From Solea solea (taxonomy: Eukaryota; Chordata; Actinopteri; Pleuronectiformes; Soleidae): a stretch of DNA of 64,000 nucleotides. Positions 43,740 through 49,734 of the stretch are shown piece by piece. The stretch's first letter is position 1. Each line of letters starts with the position of its first letter. The notes below the pieces were generated by a model. The model saw only the letters and a program-made list of their open reading frames with translations, had not been told where the DNA came from and did not search any database. The position numbers and the translations under genes are program-made. The stretch is from positions 19,498,952 through 19,562,951 of the forward strand of contig NC_081151.1 in the NCBI RefSeq assembly GCF_958295425.1, read 5' to 3'.

Positions 43740-43908
43740 AAAGAGGAAAAAAGTGATGCATAAACAGCATAAACCTTGAGGGCACAGGGTCTGCTTCGGT
43801 GTCAGCTGATGTCATGTCAGGGGAGGATTAGTAAGCTTTACCGTTGCAGAACTGAAGCAGTGATGAGGTGTCATACAGGCTGCTGTAGCTGGAGAAGCCG
43901 TCCTCCAT
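13062..43908 (-). CDS. eml1: eml1, echinoderm microtubule-associated protein-like 1 (22 coding exons joined)
   Basis: Joined from 22 exons listed separately. The phases agree at all 21 junctions, and 2445 nt give 814 residues plus TGA, close to the remembered human length of about 815. Order: residues 1-22 unique N-terminus; about 30-70 coiled coil, which trimerises EML proteins; about 84-180 basic Ser/Pro-rich linker; about 181-814 HELP motif and WD repeats forming the tandem atypical propeller (TAPE) that binds tubulin. EML1 is a cytosolic microtubule and spindle protein; in mammals its loss causes subcortical heterotopia (established knowledge). The EML1 paralogue is chosen over EML2/3/4 because exon 1 and the coiled-coil exon match EML1 nearly residue for residue. 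No frameshift or premature stop was seen. Alternative first, internal and last exons are annotated separately. Confidence 0.96.
13221..13300 (-). repeat. SINE head fragment in the last eml1 intron
   Basis: AACCGGGATTTGGACC, GATCTTCTTGCTGTGAGGCA and GAGCCACTGCACCGCC. It ends some 30 bp from the acceptor of exon 22. Confidence 0.6.
13793..13923 (-). CDS. eml1: eml1 coding exon 21
   Basis: Acceptor CCTCAG and donor AGG/GTGAGA. It encodes [17 protein letters not shown] and [20 protein letters not shown]. The splice acceptor side is preceded by a (CTC)n tract that serves as the pyrimidine run. Confidence 0.96.
14024..14119 (-). CDS. eml1: eml1 coding exon 20
   Basis: Acceptor TCCACAG and donor TTG/GTAAGC. 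It encodes [20 protein letters not shown] and TLGFHVF. 96 nt. Confidence 0.96.
14215..14365. repeat. Dispersed element J, copy 2
   Basis: TTTTAACCAGAAAAGGGCCAGAAAG and AGTTCTATTTAGGAAAAAAC match the 49735 copy. In the eml1 intron between exons 19 and 20. Confidence 0.45.
14601..14688 (-). CDS. eml1: eml1 coding exon 19, WD repeat
   Basis: Acceptor ATCACAG and donor ACT/GTACGT. It encodes [20 protein letters not shown] and SGDYEILY plus a split Trp codon. Confidence 0.97.
14905..15002 (-). CDS. eml1: eml1 coding exon 18
   Basis: Acceptor GTTTAG and donor TCG/GTGAGC. It encodes [16 protein letters not shown] and [12 protein letters not shown]. 98 nt. Confidence 0.96.
15165..15253 (-). CDS. 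eml1: eml1 coding exon 17
   Basis: Acceptor TGTGCAG and donor CAG/GTACGG. It encodes [20 protein letters not shown] and QLSAMCYSP. 89 nt, phase 2 in, phase 1 out. Confidence 0.95.
15377..15444 (-). CDS. eml1: eml1 coding exon 16
   Basis: Acceptor CTGACAG and donor CAG/GTACAG. It encodes [18 protein letters not shown] plus a split Arg codon. 68 nt. Confidence 0.95.
15568..15903. mobile_element. hAT-type MITE with exact 8-bp target duplication
   Basis: Ends CAAGGGTCTGCAACCT and (complement) CAGGGGTCTGCAACCT, flanked on both sides by CACTAGCA (15560-15567 and 15904-15911). 336 bp, no coding capacity. Eight-bp duplications and CAGGG ends are hAT hallmarks. Inserted in the eml1 intron between exons 15 and 16. 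Confidence 0.85.
15976..16107 (-). CDS. eml1: eml1 coding exon 15, WD repeat
   Basis: Acceptor GTCCAG and donor GAG/GTACAT. It encodes [13 protein letters not shown] and [13 protein letters not shown], a near-canonical WD blade. The segment after the blade, [14 protein letters not shown], differs more from mammalian EML1 than its neighbours do. 44 codons. Confidence 0.95.
16320..16582 (-). repeat. SINE with internal deletion
   Basis: CCATCCATTCATTTTCTACT, ATTCAGAGTGTCCAATTTGC and GACCTTCTTGCTGTGAGGTA. In the intron between exons 14 and 15. Confidence 0.6.
16677..16963. mobile_element. Foldback MITE, CGATTAATCG type
   Basis: AGAGCTGAAACGATTAATCG at the left pairs with AATAATCGTTCGTTGCAGCT at the right. 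Internal TTCGATAATCGATTAATCAG. No coding capacity. In the eml1 intron between exons 14 and 15. Confidence 0.65.
17017..17142 (-). CDS. eml1: eml1 coding exon 14, second propeller
   Basis: Acceptor CACACAG and donor CAG/GTCGGT. It encodes [20 protein letters not shown] and [17 protein letters not shown], where the second propeller of the tandem domain begins. 42 codons, phase 0. Confidence 0.96.
18206..18357 (-). CDS. eml1: eml1 coding exon 13, WD repeat
   Basis: Acceptor CACGCAG and donor GAG/GTGAGG. It encodes [20 protein letters not shown] followed by [11 protein letters not shown]. Compared with the human protein as I remember it (SGGGKDRK), one Gly of the loop is absent. The frame is intact. 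Confidence 0.95.
18803..18902 (-). CDS. eml1: eml1 coding exon 12, WD repeat
   Basis: Acceptor CTTACAG and donor AAG/GTACAC. It encodes [12 protein letters not shown] and [14 protein letters not shown]. Phase 0 in, phase 1 out; the Gly codon is completed by exon 13. Confidence 0.96.
18931..18966. repeat. TA-rich microsatellite beside eml1 exon 12
   Basis: TATACATATACATATG and (TA)n about 30 bp upstream of the exon 12 acceptor on the minus strand. Confidence 0.8.
19036..19170 (-). CDS. eml1: eml1 coding exon 11, WD repeat
   Basis: Acceptor TTCAAG and donor GAG/GTCGGT. It encodes [20 protein letters not shown] and then KKQGLFE. 45 codons, phase 0. All features match EML1. Confidence 0.95.
19555..19790 (-). 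mobile_element. Dispersed element D, copy 2
   Basis: Reverse-oriented relative of 4950-5190, in the eml1 intron between exons 10 and 11. Shared blocks include GTACGTTAGTCCGACTAAG. Confidence 0.55.
19819..19914 (-). CDS. eml1: eml1 coding exon 10, WD repeat
   Basis: Acceptor CGTTAG and donor AAG/GTGCGA. It encodes [16 protein letters not shown], a standard blade with the WD ending. 32 codons, phase 0. Confidence 0.96.
20009..20119 (-). CDS. eml1: eml1 coding exon 9, WD repeat
   Basis: Acceptor TTTCCAG and donor TCG/GTAAGG. It encodes [20 protein letters not shown] and [14 protein letters not shown]. It contains the VWD end of a WD blade. Phase 0 on both sides, 37 codons. Confidence 0.96.
20294..20363 (-). 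CDS. eml1: eml1 coding exon 8, WD region
   Basis: Acceptor ATTAG and donor AAA/GTAAGT. It encodes [20 protein letters not shown], the strand pattern of the first blade. Phase 2 in, phase 0 out. Confidence 0.95.
20763..20940. mobile_element. AT-rich MITE (TTATTATAGTTAACG type), copy 1
   Basis: GGTTATTATAGTTAACGAA followed by runs of AACTGAAACTGAA and AACTAAACTAAAACC. Relatives at 25345, 30405, 40755 and 44630. Confidence 0.5.
21064..21213 (-). CDS. eml1: eml1 coding exon 7, HELP motif
   Basis: Acceptor CTCCAG and donor TG/GTGAGA. It encodes [28 protein letters not shown] and the first GH of the WD array ([10 protein letters not shown]), residues about 227-276. This is the hydrophobic ELP (HELP) core that packs between the two propellers. 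Confidence 0.97.
21326..21893 (+). repeat. GATA/GGTA tetranucleotide array
   Basis: About 570 bp of TAGA, TAGG, CAGG and TGGG units between eml1 exons 6 and 7. A 167-codon open frame on the minus strand (Tyr/Leu/Pro/Thr repeats) is a by-product. Confidence 0.92.
22365..22494 (-). CDS. eml1: eml1 coding exon 6, start of HELP/TAPE region
   Basis: Acceptor TTTTCCAG, phase 1. It encodes [20 protein letters not shown] and on to KLKLDWV, residues about 183-226, the conserved lead-in to the HELP motif. Donor GT/GTATCC; the split Val codon is completed by exon 7. Confidence 0.96.
22680..23115 (-). other. Possible 3' UTR of the alternative last exon
   Basis: Runs from the TAG at 23116 to the poly(A) signal near 22700. 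No coding exon overlaps it. Its AT-rich composition suits a 3' UTR. Confidence 0.35.
22698..22703 (-). terminator. Intronic poly(A) signal AATAAA
   Basis: Minus strand reads GACTAATAAAGTCC. About 15-45 nt downstream it becomes GT-rich (TCATTGTTTGTGTG), the usual layout of a cleavage and polyadenylation site. It sits inside the eml1 transcription unit between exons 5 and 6. Confidence 0.4.
23116..23399 (-). CDS. eml1: Candidate alternative last exon of eml1
   Basis: Between exons 5 and 6. A long pyrimidine-rich tract and CACAG acceptor at 23400-23401 give phase 1, matching exon 5 (and the 27-nt microexon). The frame stays open for 93 codons to TAG at 23116-23118. It encodes a basic Ser/Pro/Thr-rich tail with TP and SP sites ([27 protein letters not shown]) and ends QYFQICY. 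Alternative acceptors exist at 23405 (phase 1) and 23394 (phase 0). An AATAAA lies about 410 bp downstream. The product would keep the coiled coil but lack HELP and WD repeats. I know no homologue for this tail. Confidence 0.45.
23690..23850. mobile_element. Dispersed element F, end fragment
   Basis: AATGAATTACATTTACTCGC and GTTACTGTAATTGAG are the reverse complement of the element F end, followed by TACTTTTACTTAAGTAG. Confidence 0.45.
23880..24230. repeat. Dispersed fish repeat (AGGAAGTCGGCCATTTTG type)
   Basis: TTGAAACTTTGCACCGAGGT, GAATTTCACAAAACTTGG and CAGGAAGTCGGCCATTTTGA form a widely repeated teleost sequence from my general knowledge. Only one copy in this window. Confidence 0.4.
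25152..25178 (-). CDS. eml1: Candidate eml1 cassette microexon, 27 nt
   Basis: Between exons 5 and 6. A pyrimidine tract (TGTCTCTCTCTGTGACCTTC) and acceptor CACAAG precede it; donor AAAG/GTAGGT follows. It is in phase 1 on both sides, open, and a multiple of three. Insertion would add GMRRVTHCK just before the conserved EEGYVKM, a basic patch at the entry to the tubulin-binding domain. Typical of neural microexons, but shown only by sequence. Confidence 0.5.
25345..25695. mobile_element. AT-rich MITE, copy 2, near complete
   Basis: CGGAAACTAACAAAATAAC, TTCCGTTAACTGAAATAAAA to the end TAAAAGCTATTATAACCTCG, the complement of the family's other end. Confidence 0.5.
26692..27131. mobile_element. 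hAT-type MITE, 440 bp
   Basis: Begins CAGGGCTATTCAATTACAAA and ends in the imperfect complement GCCATTTGAACAGACTGG. GTCTAAAT flanks it at 26684-26691 and 27132-27139, an exact 8-bp duplication. The interior has GGGCCACATGTGGCCC. In the eml1 intron upstream of exon 6. Confidence 0.8.
27476..27504 (-). CDS. eml1: eml1 coding exon 5, 29-nt microexon with tandem acceptor
   Basis: Encodes KQRDPVFNA between split Ser and Glu codons, matching EML1 KPKEPVFSAE. It changes phase 2 to phase 1, as exon 6 requires. The acceptor reads GCAGCAG, two AGs three bases apart. Use of the first would start the exon at 27507 and add one Ser. I chose the 29-nt form because it equals the remembered mammalian length. 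Donor CAG/GTAAGA. Confidence 0.9.
27615..27743 (-). CDS. eml1: eml1 coding exon 4, Ser/Arg-rich linker
   Basis: Acceptor GCCACAG and donor CAG/GTAACA, phase 2 to phase 2. It encodes a low-complexity Ser/Arg/Asn stretch including [15 protein letters not shown], matching the EML1 NRTGSTSSSSSGKK linker. Residues about 131-173. Confidence 0.92.
27843..28180. mobile_element. MITE copy, GCCTCGCC family
   Basis: Shares CATGTACTGAATCGTTAGAG, CAGTGCTGTCGCTAAATACA and TAACTGATCTACAGTTCGGC with the copy at 36653. Right end GGTATCATGTAGTGGAAAAG. Lies about 100 bp upstream of eml1 exon 4, in the preceding intron. Confidence 0.6.
28741..28771. repeat. (CA)n(TA)n microsatellite
   Basis: ACACACACACACACACATATATATATAT, just upstream (plus sense) of the 21-nt candidate microexon. 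Confidence 0.85.
28806..28826 (-). CDS. eml1: Candidate eml1 cassette microexon, 21 nt (or 39 nt to 28844)
   Basis: Between exons 3 and 4. Acceptor CTCTGTCCAG and perfect donor CTCAG/GTGAGA. It takes phase 2 to phase 2 with no stop, so it would insert ILYQPLS-type residues between exon 3 and exon 4. A second AG 18 nt upstream would make a 39-nt in-frame form. Both lengths are multiples of three, as expected for a skippable exon. Inferred from splice signals and frame only. Confidence 0.4.
29445..30025. mobile_element. Dispersed element F with internal minisatellite
   Basis: Contains AAGTAAAAGTACCACTA, AAGGGGACACAAATCTCACA and ends near CAATTACAGTAACAAGTAAA...TACTTTCCACCTCTG. A CCTGTCCTCATCATT minisatellite lies at about 29745-29925. 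The same parts occur at 44940-45535. Confidence 0.55.
29745..29930 (+). repeat. CCTCTGTCCTCATCGTTCAC minisatellite
   Basis: About eight variable units of 15-25 bp built from CCTGTCCTCTG and CCTCATCRTTCA. Confidence 0.75.
30098..30236 (-). CDS. eml1: eml1 coding exon 3, basic linker
   Basis: Acceptor CTCACAG and donor AG/GTAAGG. It encodes [17 protein letters not shown] followed by a Ser/Pro/Gly-rich stretch, residues about 84-130, part of the basic region that helps microtubule attachment in EML proteins. It ends in phase 2. Confidence 0.95.
30405..30545. mobile_element. AT-rich MITE, copy 3
   Basis: AGTTTCAGTTAGTTATCG to GATAACTATAATAACCTTG. It shares both ends with the 20763 copy, in reverse. 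Confidence 0.5.
30617..30641. repeat. (CA)n microsatellite
   Basis: About twelve CA units, in eml1 intron 2. Confidence 0.85.
31097..31279 (-). CDS. eml1: eml1 coding exon 2, coiled coil
   Basis: Begins after CCCACAG and ends phase 1 at AAAG before GTAACG. It encodes about residues 23-83, including [20 protein letters not shown] and then [11 protein letters not shown]. This is a heptad pattern, the family's N-terminal trimerisation coiled coil. It ends in GPTK, which continues as ARP in exon 3 as in EML1. Confidence 0.97.
32540..32635. repeat. TA-rich microsatellite
   Basis: ATATATATATACATATATAT units. Confidence 0.85.
32638..32875. repeat. 22-bp minisatellite (TACGACTTTATTCTCGAAAGAT)
   Basis: About ten diverged units of ACGACTTTATTCTCGAAAGA type, directly next to the TA microsatellite in eml1 intron 1. 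Confidence 0.8.
36653..37080. mobile_element. MITE with GCCTCGCC-type ends, near complete
   Basis: Left end GCTTTTACACTACATGTTCC and CGCCTCGCCTCGCC; right end CGAGGTGAGGCGGAACCAAAAGCGGC. The interior holds TGTACTGAATCATTAGAATC and GTGCTGTCGCTAAATCC, shared with the copy at 27843. Resembles fish PIF/Harbinger-type MITEs (inference). Confidence 0.6.
38696..38839 (+). CDS. Possible small ORF, 47 codons
   Basis: ATG in GTTATGG context (G at -3, G at +4) opens [12 protein letters not shown], which fits the MGxxxS N-myristoylation pattern. It continues through [20 protein letters not shown] to TGA. No family recognised. It lies in eml1 intron 1 on the opposite strand. It could be chance. Confidence 0.2.
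   Translation: MGNQISTPVREWACSRLNMGQTYISHLEPRERAVALLDADEMMTEHD
39340..39545. repeat. AT-rich microsatellite (ATAATACTATATA)
   Basis: Almost pure A/T with TATAATA and ACTATA units for about 200 bp, adjoining the SINE pair. Confidence 0.8.
39570..39835 (-). repeat. SINE copy, left half of a head-to-head pair
   Basis: TCCATCCATCTTCTAATGCT, TTCGCCAGTCCATCGCAGGG, GGGAGAACATGCAAACTCCC. It also holds an 18-bp duplication (GGGGAGTGGGGGTGTCAG). Confidence 0.65.
39865..40025 (+). repeat. SINE copy, right half of a head-to-head pair
   Basis: TTTCCTCCCACAGTCCAAAA, AAATTGGACTCTCTAAATTG and a GAATGAATGAA tail. Opposite orientation to its neighbour at 39570. Confidence 0.6.
40755..40850. mobile_element. 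AT-rich MITE, copy 4, fragment
   Basis: TTATTATAGTAAACGAAGAA and AACTAACTGAAACTGAATTG, as in the 20763 copy. Confidence 0.45.
40858..41043 (-). repeat. SINE fragment
   Basis: ACATTCACCCCTATGGACGT, then GAACCAGCAACCTTCTCGAT and CACGCCACTGTGTGGCC, with the middle lost. Confidence 0.5.
42965..43175. repeat. SINE fragments, two orientations
   Basis: CTGGACAGATCGCCAGTCCA reads reverse. GAGGTCAATCGGACACTCTA to AGTGGTAGAAGACGGCTGAA reads forward. Confidence 0.5.
43680..43738. repeat. (TA)n microsatellite
   Basis: TATATACATATATATA passing into (AT)n, about 100 bp from the eml1 exon 1 donor on the intron side. Confidence 0.85.
43842..43908 (-). CDS. eml1: eml1 coding exon 1 (main first exon)
   Basis: Reads [20 protein letters not shown] then CN, the N-terminus I know for vertebrate EML1, and ends in phase 1 before donor GTAAAG. 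The ATG is in AGAATGG context, with A at -3 and G at +4. The split Asp codon is completed by exon 2. Intron 1 is about 12.6 kb. Confidence 0.96.
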
Positions 43909-44450
43909 TCTGTGTCCTCTCTGTTGTCCACCACTCCTTTAATCTCCTCTCTTTCTTTCTTTCTTCCTCCCTCTCTCTATCTGTGTGTTTCTCTCTGTGG
44001 TGACTCCCCCTTCTCGGTTAGTTTATCCTTCACTTGGCGTCCAAGACTCTCCCTCCATTCACTCCGCGCGGGTCAGGCTCCCTGGGTGAGTCACCATGGC
44101 AACCCATTCACTCGGATTATGTCACGTGAACGCAACGTACACTTCTTCTCCTCTTCACCAAAATAAAAGTCCTTGTAGTCCTTGAACTCCAGCGGAGAGA
44201 CACTTCCTGATGAGGAACGACCGCGCCGACCGAGAGTTGAGAGGCTGCTCCTGAACTTGTCCTCTCCTCCCTCTCTCCTCCTCTCCTCCTCCTCCTCTCG
44301 TCCTCCCTTCTTGTGTCTTCAGCGGAAGAAACTGTGTATCGTCAGCTCTCTCTGAACACCAGCAGCAGCAGCAGAGAGGAAAGAAAACACAGCTTAAAGA
44401 GGACTTGAGCGAAGAGCGCGCGCAGGCAGACTATGGCGAAGGCTGTTTAC
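43909..44450 (-). promoter_or_regulatory. eml1 exon 1 5' UTR and promoter
   Basis: Upstream of the main start codon. CpG-containing between about 44060 and 44430 (GCGCG runs) with long purine/pyrimidine stretches. It holds the X-box listed below. No TATA box was recognised, and the transcription start cannot be placed. Confidence 0.6.
44090..44103. promoter_or_regulatory. RFX-type X-box in the eml1 promoter
   Basis: GTCACCATGGCAAC fits the RFX consensus GTNRCC-N(0-3)-RGYAAC at every defined position. It lies about 182 bp upstream of the eml1 start codon. RFX factors drive cilium genes, and EML1 has been tied to primary cilium defects in neural progenitors (established knowledge). Confidence 0.55.
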
Positions 44451-44629
44451 TGTATGTGTGTGTGTGTGTGTTTATGTGTATTATGGGCTGTAAGTGTGTG
44501 TGTGTGAGAGAGAGATAACGCTCAGGACAGCCCAGCTTTCCCCTGTCACACACACTGCGAACAAGTCACAGCACAGTGGGCGGGGCCTGTGAGATAGCTC
44601 CTCCTACTTTGGGTTAGTATGAGAGAGGG

Positions 44630-44720
44630 AGATTATAATAGTTTCAGTTTTTATTTAGTTGTGCCTTTTTGTTTTCAAAATGAGTTCGTTTCATCATTTT
44701 TTAAGAGATTTAGTTTAGTT
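44630..44720. mobile_element. AT-rich MITE, copy 5, fragment
   Basis: GATTATAATAGTTTCAGTTT and AATGAGTTCGTTTCAT match the family in reverse. It lies about 200 bp upstream of the eml1 main promoter block. Confidence 0.4.
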
Positions 44721-44939
44721 TAAGTACCACTATTTTGATAAAATTTTACTAATTGATTTTATACGGCACATTTAAAAAAACAACCAGAGGTTGACCAAAG
44801 TGCTGCACAGAATGACGTCAAATAACAAAATAAAATCAGTAAAAAGCATTTAAACAACATTTAAGAACTTTACAGAGCATATTAAAAACACATAGCAAAC
44901 AAACAAAAACAATGGGAGTCCAACTCAACCTGTGTTAAA

Positions 44940-45535
44940 TGTCACGGAGTAAAAGTACTGGTCTAAAAATGTTAGACCAGTACTTTTACTTTTTAAGTTA
45001 AAGTAGAAAAAAAAGTAGCTTGTTTAAAATATACTCAGAGTAAAAGTCACTTAGTTGGGGTTCTTTCTTGTGTCGTGCAAAAAGGACAAGGGGACACAAA
45101 TCTCACATGAATTGTTTTTAAATTGTTGACAAAATAAAATATCTAAACACATAATGTATCAGTCAAAATGGGTCAAAGGTCACAAATGCTTCAACTTTCT
45201 CACGCACTCAGGGACCTTAATTAACGGAAATTCACCTGCACTCATCATTCACCTGTCCTCATCATTCACCTGTCCTCATCATTCACCTGTCCTCATCGTT
45301 CACTACCAAAAGTTTCCGGTGCCTGAGTTTATTTATTTTTAATTCAGGGCAACGTTTTTTTACTTAATAACAGATGTGATATACAATGTGGAGTACAGTA
45401 CTGCCAAAACATGCTTAGTAAAGTAGTGAAAGTAAAATTACAAATTTTAAGTAGTAGTACAAGTACACAAAAAACCTACTCAATTACAGTAATGAGAGTA
45501 AATGTAATTCATTACTTTCCACCTAATAAAGACAT
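44940..45535. mobile_element. Dispersed element F, second copy
   Basis: AAGGGGACACAAATCTCACA, TCAAAATGGGTCAAAGGTCA and ATTCATTACTTTCCACCTA match 29445-30025. It has about four short CCTGTCCTCATCATTCA units (45238-45303) against a longer array in the other copy. Confidence 0.55.
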
Positions 45536-45559
45536 GTATTAGTACAGACATGGATTACT

Positions 45560-45650
45560 AGAAAAGGGTTAGTGCCCACCAGTGACACTGAGGTTGGGAA
45601 GCACAATTTTTCAAAAATACGACCCCTATTCTAGTGATACAAAGCTAAAA
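45560..45650. mobile_element. Fragment of the TTAA/TIR element
   Basis: Carries CCAGTGACACTGAGGTTGGG, AAGCACAATTTTTCAAAAAT and CCCCTATTCTAGTGATACAA, the right end of the same family. Confidence 0.6.
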
Positions 45651-47936
45651 GCAAATTGTTGAACAAAAACCTAATACTAACCTAAACCTAATACTAACCA
45701 TGACCCTAAAACCAGGTCTTAACCCCCAACGGCCCCTTTAAAGATGTGAGGACTAGCCAAAAATCAACAACACACACAAATGGAAAAACCAGAGTCAAAG
45801 TCCTTACACATGCCAAAAAAGCTGATTCTGATTCTCATATAGAAATGAGGTTCTGCCTCATTAGGACCAGGCTTTAGTCCCCATCAGGACCACTGGCTCC
45901 TGTATCATGTCACACAGGGATAACACACCAACAACAACAACACACCGGACGTCACATCTTTCCCCGCAGCCGCCCATCAAACACTTTTCGAAGCAGAATC
46001 CACACCAGAGGATCGTCACTGTGTCTAAACGGGATTATCACACTGTGGTCTGTCCGTGTGTCTGTCTGTCTTATCTGTCCCACTGCAGACTGCGGGGGGG
46101 GGGGGGGATCCTCATAACAAGGGCACGAGGAGGGGAGCGAGAGTACATGAGAGACTATAGGGGATTGCTGGAAGAGAGGAATAAAACTGGGATAGAGGGG
46201 GAGGGGACGGAGGAGGAGGAAGAGAAAAGGGCTTGAGGAGGGTGAGGGGTGAAAGTGAGCAAGGCTGGGAGTTTATCTGTAGTGGGGGGGGCGGGGCGGG
46301 GGGGGGGTAACTCTGTAAACTGCACGCTTCTTTGCTGTGACTGCTGTTCTACATGTGTAGGAAGCCCCTTTGCATTATTTATCATTCAAGCTTGTAGGGG
46401 ATAAAAAATAATAAGGCTAAAAAGATGAGTCTGTGGCCTACATTCATGCACCCCCACCACCACCACCACCATCCTTCCTTCCTAGATCACAAGATGGAGC
46501 TGAGAGAATCGTACAAAGGCGACAAGAAGACATGTGGCAGTGGGAGAGACAATGGAATACAGCAAGATTTGAACCTGAATTTAAGCAAGTGACCTTTTTA
46601 ACAGAGGCTTGGTTCAAGGCCTCCATGTACTGTACTTAAAACTCACTGCACCCTGGTTCACTGGCTGCACGATAACTTCTCGCCAAGTCTGCATGGGATT
46701 ATGCAAGAAAACAAAGGTGTTTGTTTCTTTGTGATGATAACGCCGCTGTAAAATGTCAATGTTCACAATCCCAAAACACCCGGAACTACCACGACAGGAA
46801 TTCCACGCAGCTTCTATAGCCCCACACAGCAACCCAAAAAACACACAAGTAAAACATCCTGTGTGTTTTGTTTCGGAAAGCACACCATGTTTTGTCTGTG
46901 GGGCTCAGATTACAGTTAAATCTAATGCTCTGGGGCAGATTTGGAGTTTAGATTATGGACAGGTCTGGTTTTTGTATGTGTCTCACTGAGCATATGCTCA
47001 CATGAGAGAGAGAGAGAGAGGAGGCGGAGAAATCTGGGCTGCATCCCAACATAAATTCACCCCCTCACCACTACCCCCCCATGGGTCTTTGAAAACCCCA
47101 CCTACAACCCAAAGGGGTGGCAGGTGGTGGAACTGCTGCTGCTGCTCCACCCCTTATCGTTCCACACCTCATTGTTCCAGAGTTGAACTCAAGGCAGCAG
47201 TGGATTTTTGTTTCTCTACAGTATCTCACTAAAAAACATCTTCAGCTCAGGATCACTCTAACAAGTCTTGGCATCAGATCTCCTTTGGTTTCTCACCCCG
47301 ACTCTGTTTTGACAGCTTTTGTTTTCGTGCGCCTCCACGAGGCTGTGTTCAAACTGAGTGGGTTGTTTCTTTTATTTAGGGCCGAAACTGCTGACTTTCC
47401 TTTTATTCACGCACACGATCAGTCATTCAGTCTGTCAGCGCGCCAGGATTATATACACAATCAAATCCAGAGCTGAGGAGGAAAACAAGGTCAATCCTCC
47501 GAATGATCCAGCCACCATCTGCGTGCCTGTCCTGGTTATTGGGCTGCTTTGTGCTTCACACCCGATTCATCCAACACCCAAGGCTTTATATTTGGGACAA
47601 AAACACCGCTTTTCAGGGGATTTCGACCAATTTAAACTTGACAATATAGTAGCACCATTGTAAGTCAAGCGAGTAAAGTCACACTGATATCACTGGGTTT
47701 GTTCATTTTTCAGTGAAAGTGTTTGCAAAGTACAGCAAAGGTCACCAAAAAAATGCCAAAACAGGGAGTGGGAGCCAATGAAAGAGCAGTATGATTAGAC
47801 TGAAACAAGAGTTACTTGTTTATTTCCCTAGTGATGATGTCCACATGGTGGAAAAGAGTCTAACAACAGTCTCATCATTGCCAACTCTTTGTGTTACAGT
47901 GTGAGCGATGACACACTGAACACGGCCTGATCTTAA

Positions 47937-48340
47937 AGGAATACTTCACCAATTCACTAATTTAGCTTTGTAGTACTAGAATAGGGGTAGTATTTTTGAA
48001 AAATTGTGCTTCCCAACCTCAGTTTCCCCTCAGTCGAGAAATAATTCCCCACTCTTTAGACCCACTTGTAACCTCATTCCCAGAATGTAACCAGTGTCCG
48101 CCATCTTTGCTAACAGTTCCGCTAACAGGACCAAGTGTCACTGGTGGGCACGTAACAAAAGAAAAGAATGAAGATATTTCTAATGTAAACAGTGTCCGCC
48201 ATCTTTGCTAACAGTTACAATAACAGGAAGTGTCACTGGTGGACACGTAACAAAAAAAAAGAATGAAGATATTTCTAATGTAAACAGTGTCCGCCATCTT
48301 TGCTAACAGTTAAGCTAACAGGAGGACCAAGTGTCTTTTA
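47937..48340. mobile_element. Second copy of the TTAA/TIR element, shorter
   Basis: Left end TTAAAGGAATACTTCACC and AGAATAGGGGTAGTATTTTT match the element at 6690. Inside are about three units in the reverse sense (TGTCCGCCATCTTTGCTAAC). The right terminal repeat is missing or truncated. Confidence 0.7.
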
Positions 48341-48561
48341 AGATTTAAATAGTAATTCAGTTCAGAATCTTTGAAAATAAGTACGTTTTTGTGTTGAATG
48401 CTAATTAGACACTAAGACAAACTAGCAGAGTAACTAGCTTGGCATGCTAATATTAGCATTTAGCCCATAGCTTTGCATTAGTGTAGCCTAGGCCAGTGTT
48501 TTCCCAACCCTGGTCCTCTGGGACTCCTGTCCACCATAAACCAGAGTCCACTATCAGATAT

Positions 48562-48665
48562 TGACATTTTAGACATTTCCGTGCTAAATGTTGGAGATTA
48601 ACGCACATTTTCAGGATTTTTAAGTCTTTTGTAACTGATCTACAGTTCGACTGTGCGAGTCCGGC
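48562..48665. mobile_element. MITE internal fragment, GCCTCGCC family
   Basis: TTAGACATTTCCGTGCTAAA and TAACTGATCTACAGTTCGAC are the interior of the 27843 copy, without either end. Confidence 0.55.
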
Positions 48666-49734
48666 ATATTTGGCGACAGCACTGCCGAAAGCCGTCGATC
48701 GTGAGCCGTAACCTGCAATTGTCTTCACGGAAAGAAAATTAGAGGTGTTAAAAATCCAATGAATGACGCCTGAGTTAGTTCCATGCTGGCTCACAATCAC
48801 ACCGTCCTGATTTACAGGAACTGAAAAGAGCTTTTGTTCATGTTCGCAGTAACTCATGCCCTTCCTCCTTCAACGTGTCAAAATATCTGCACAGAATAAA
48901 AAGCCCATGGTCATGTGTATTAATACTTCATTATTGCCATCTGCGCCACCGAAAAAAAAACCTACTTCTAAAACTGAATGTTTCAGTGTGTGGACCACAC
49001 GCAGGTGACTAATCTACAGCTCAGATTAGATTATGTAGCAGTTTTATGTATCACTGCACAGGAACATGGCCTCGGGATTAAAGCAACACACACACACACA
49101 CACATACTGCAGTGCACTGCTGTAGAAGCTACAGCACAAGCAGCTGCAGTGATGTCAGATGATGATGATGTTATGATTCAGGGGAAAAACTGGGTCACCA
49201 GCAAATGTTGATTTTTAATTTCTGTTTGGATCCATGTGCCGTGTCATGGAAGATAAACTACAGTGTGGTGCTACACTGTCAGATCAACACGTCCTAATAT
49301 CCCAGGTGGAGTGTTTCGACGGACGCTGAGTCAAAGACAGATTAAACGGGGCGAGTCGGTGAAGACATGTGAGCGTGGAAGTCGAGAATCAGCTTTTGGT
49401 CTGCAAATAGCTCATAATCCTGAGGCTGTAGAGCAGCAGAGCAGCGTTACGTGTCTCACTCCACCTCGTCTTCTCTGTTAGAGAGAGACAGAATACTGAA
49501 ATACAAGTGTCGTGGTTTGGGGGATCTATAAATCTTGATGGATTGCATAGTTTTAATGGTATTCCTCATTTCGCAGCACATATTTTACATCAGCCGAGTC
49601 TAAGTTTTCACTCAAAAACTAAAGTAATTCAGCATTTTTATGCACAAACTAAGTAAATTTACAGTTTTTAATTTCTTCCTTTCGTCATTTGACTTGAACT
49701 GAATGTTAAAGGGACATTGCTTTTAAAAAGCTAC

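Larger units (their letters stand above)
31280..43841 (-). other. eml1 intron 1
   Basis: 12.6 kb. Holds minisatellites, a near-complete MITE, several SINE copies and AT-rich microsatellites listed separately. 33000-36650, 37090-39290 and 41060-42960 show no recognisable gene except a possible small ORF at 38696. Confidence 0.7.

Noticed and set aside
43304..43756. 150-codon plus-strand open frame antisense to the start of eml1 intron 1
   Set aside because: The C-terminal part is the (TA)n microsatellite. The rest has no domain and no splice context.
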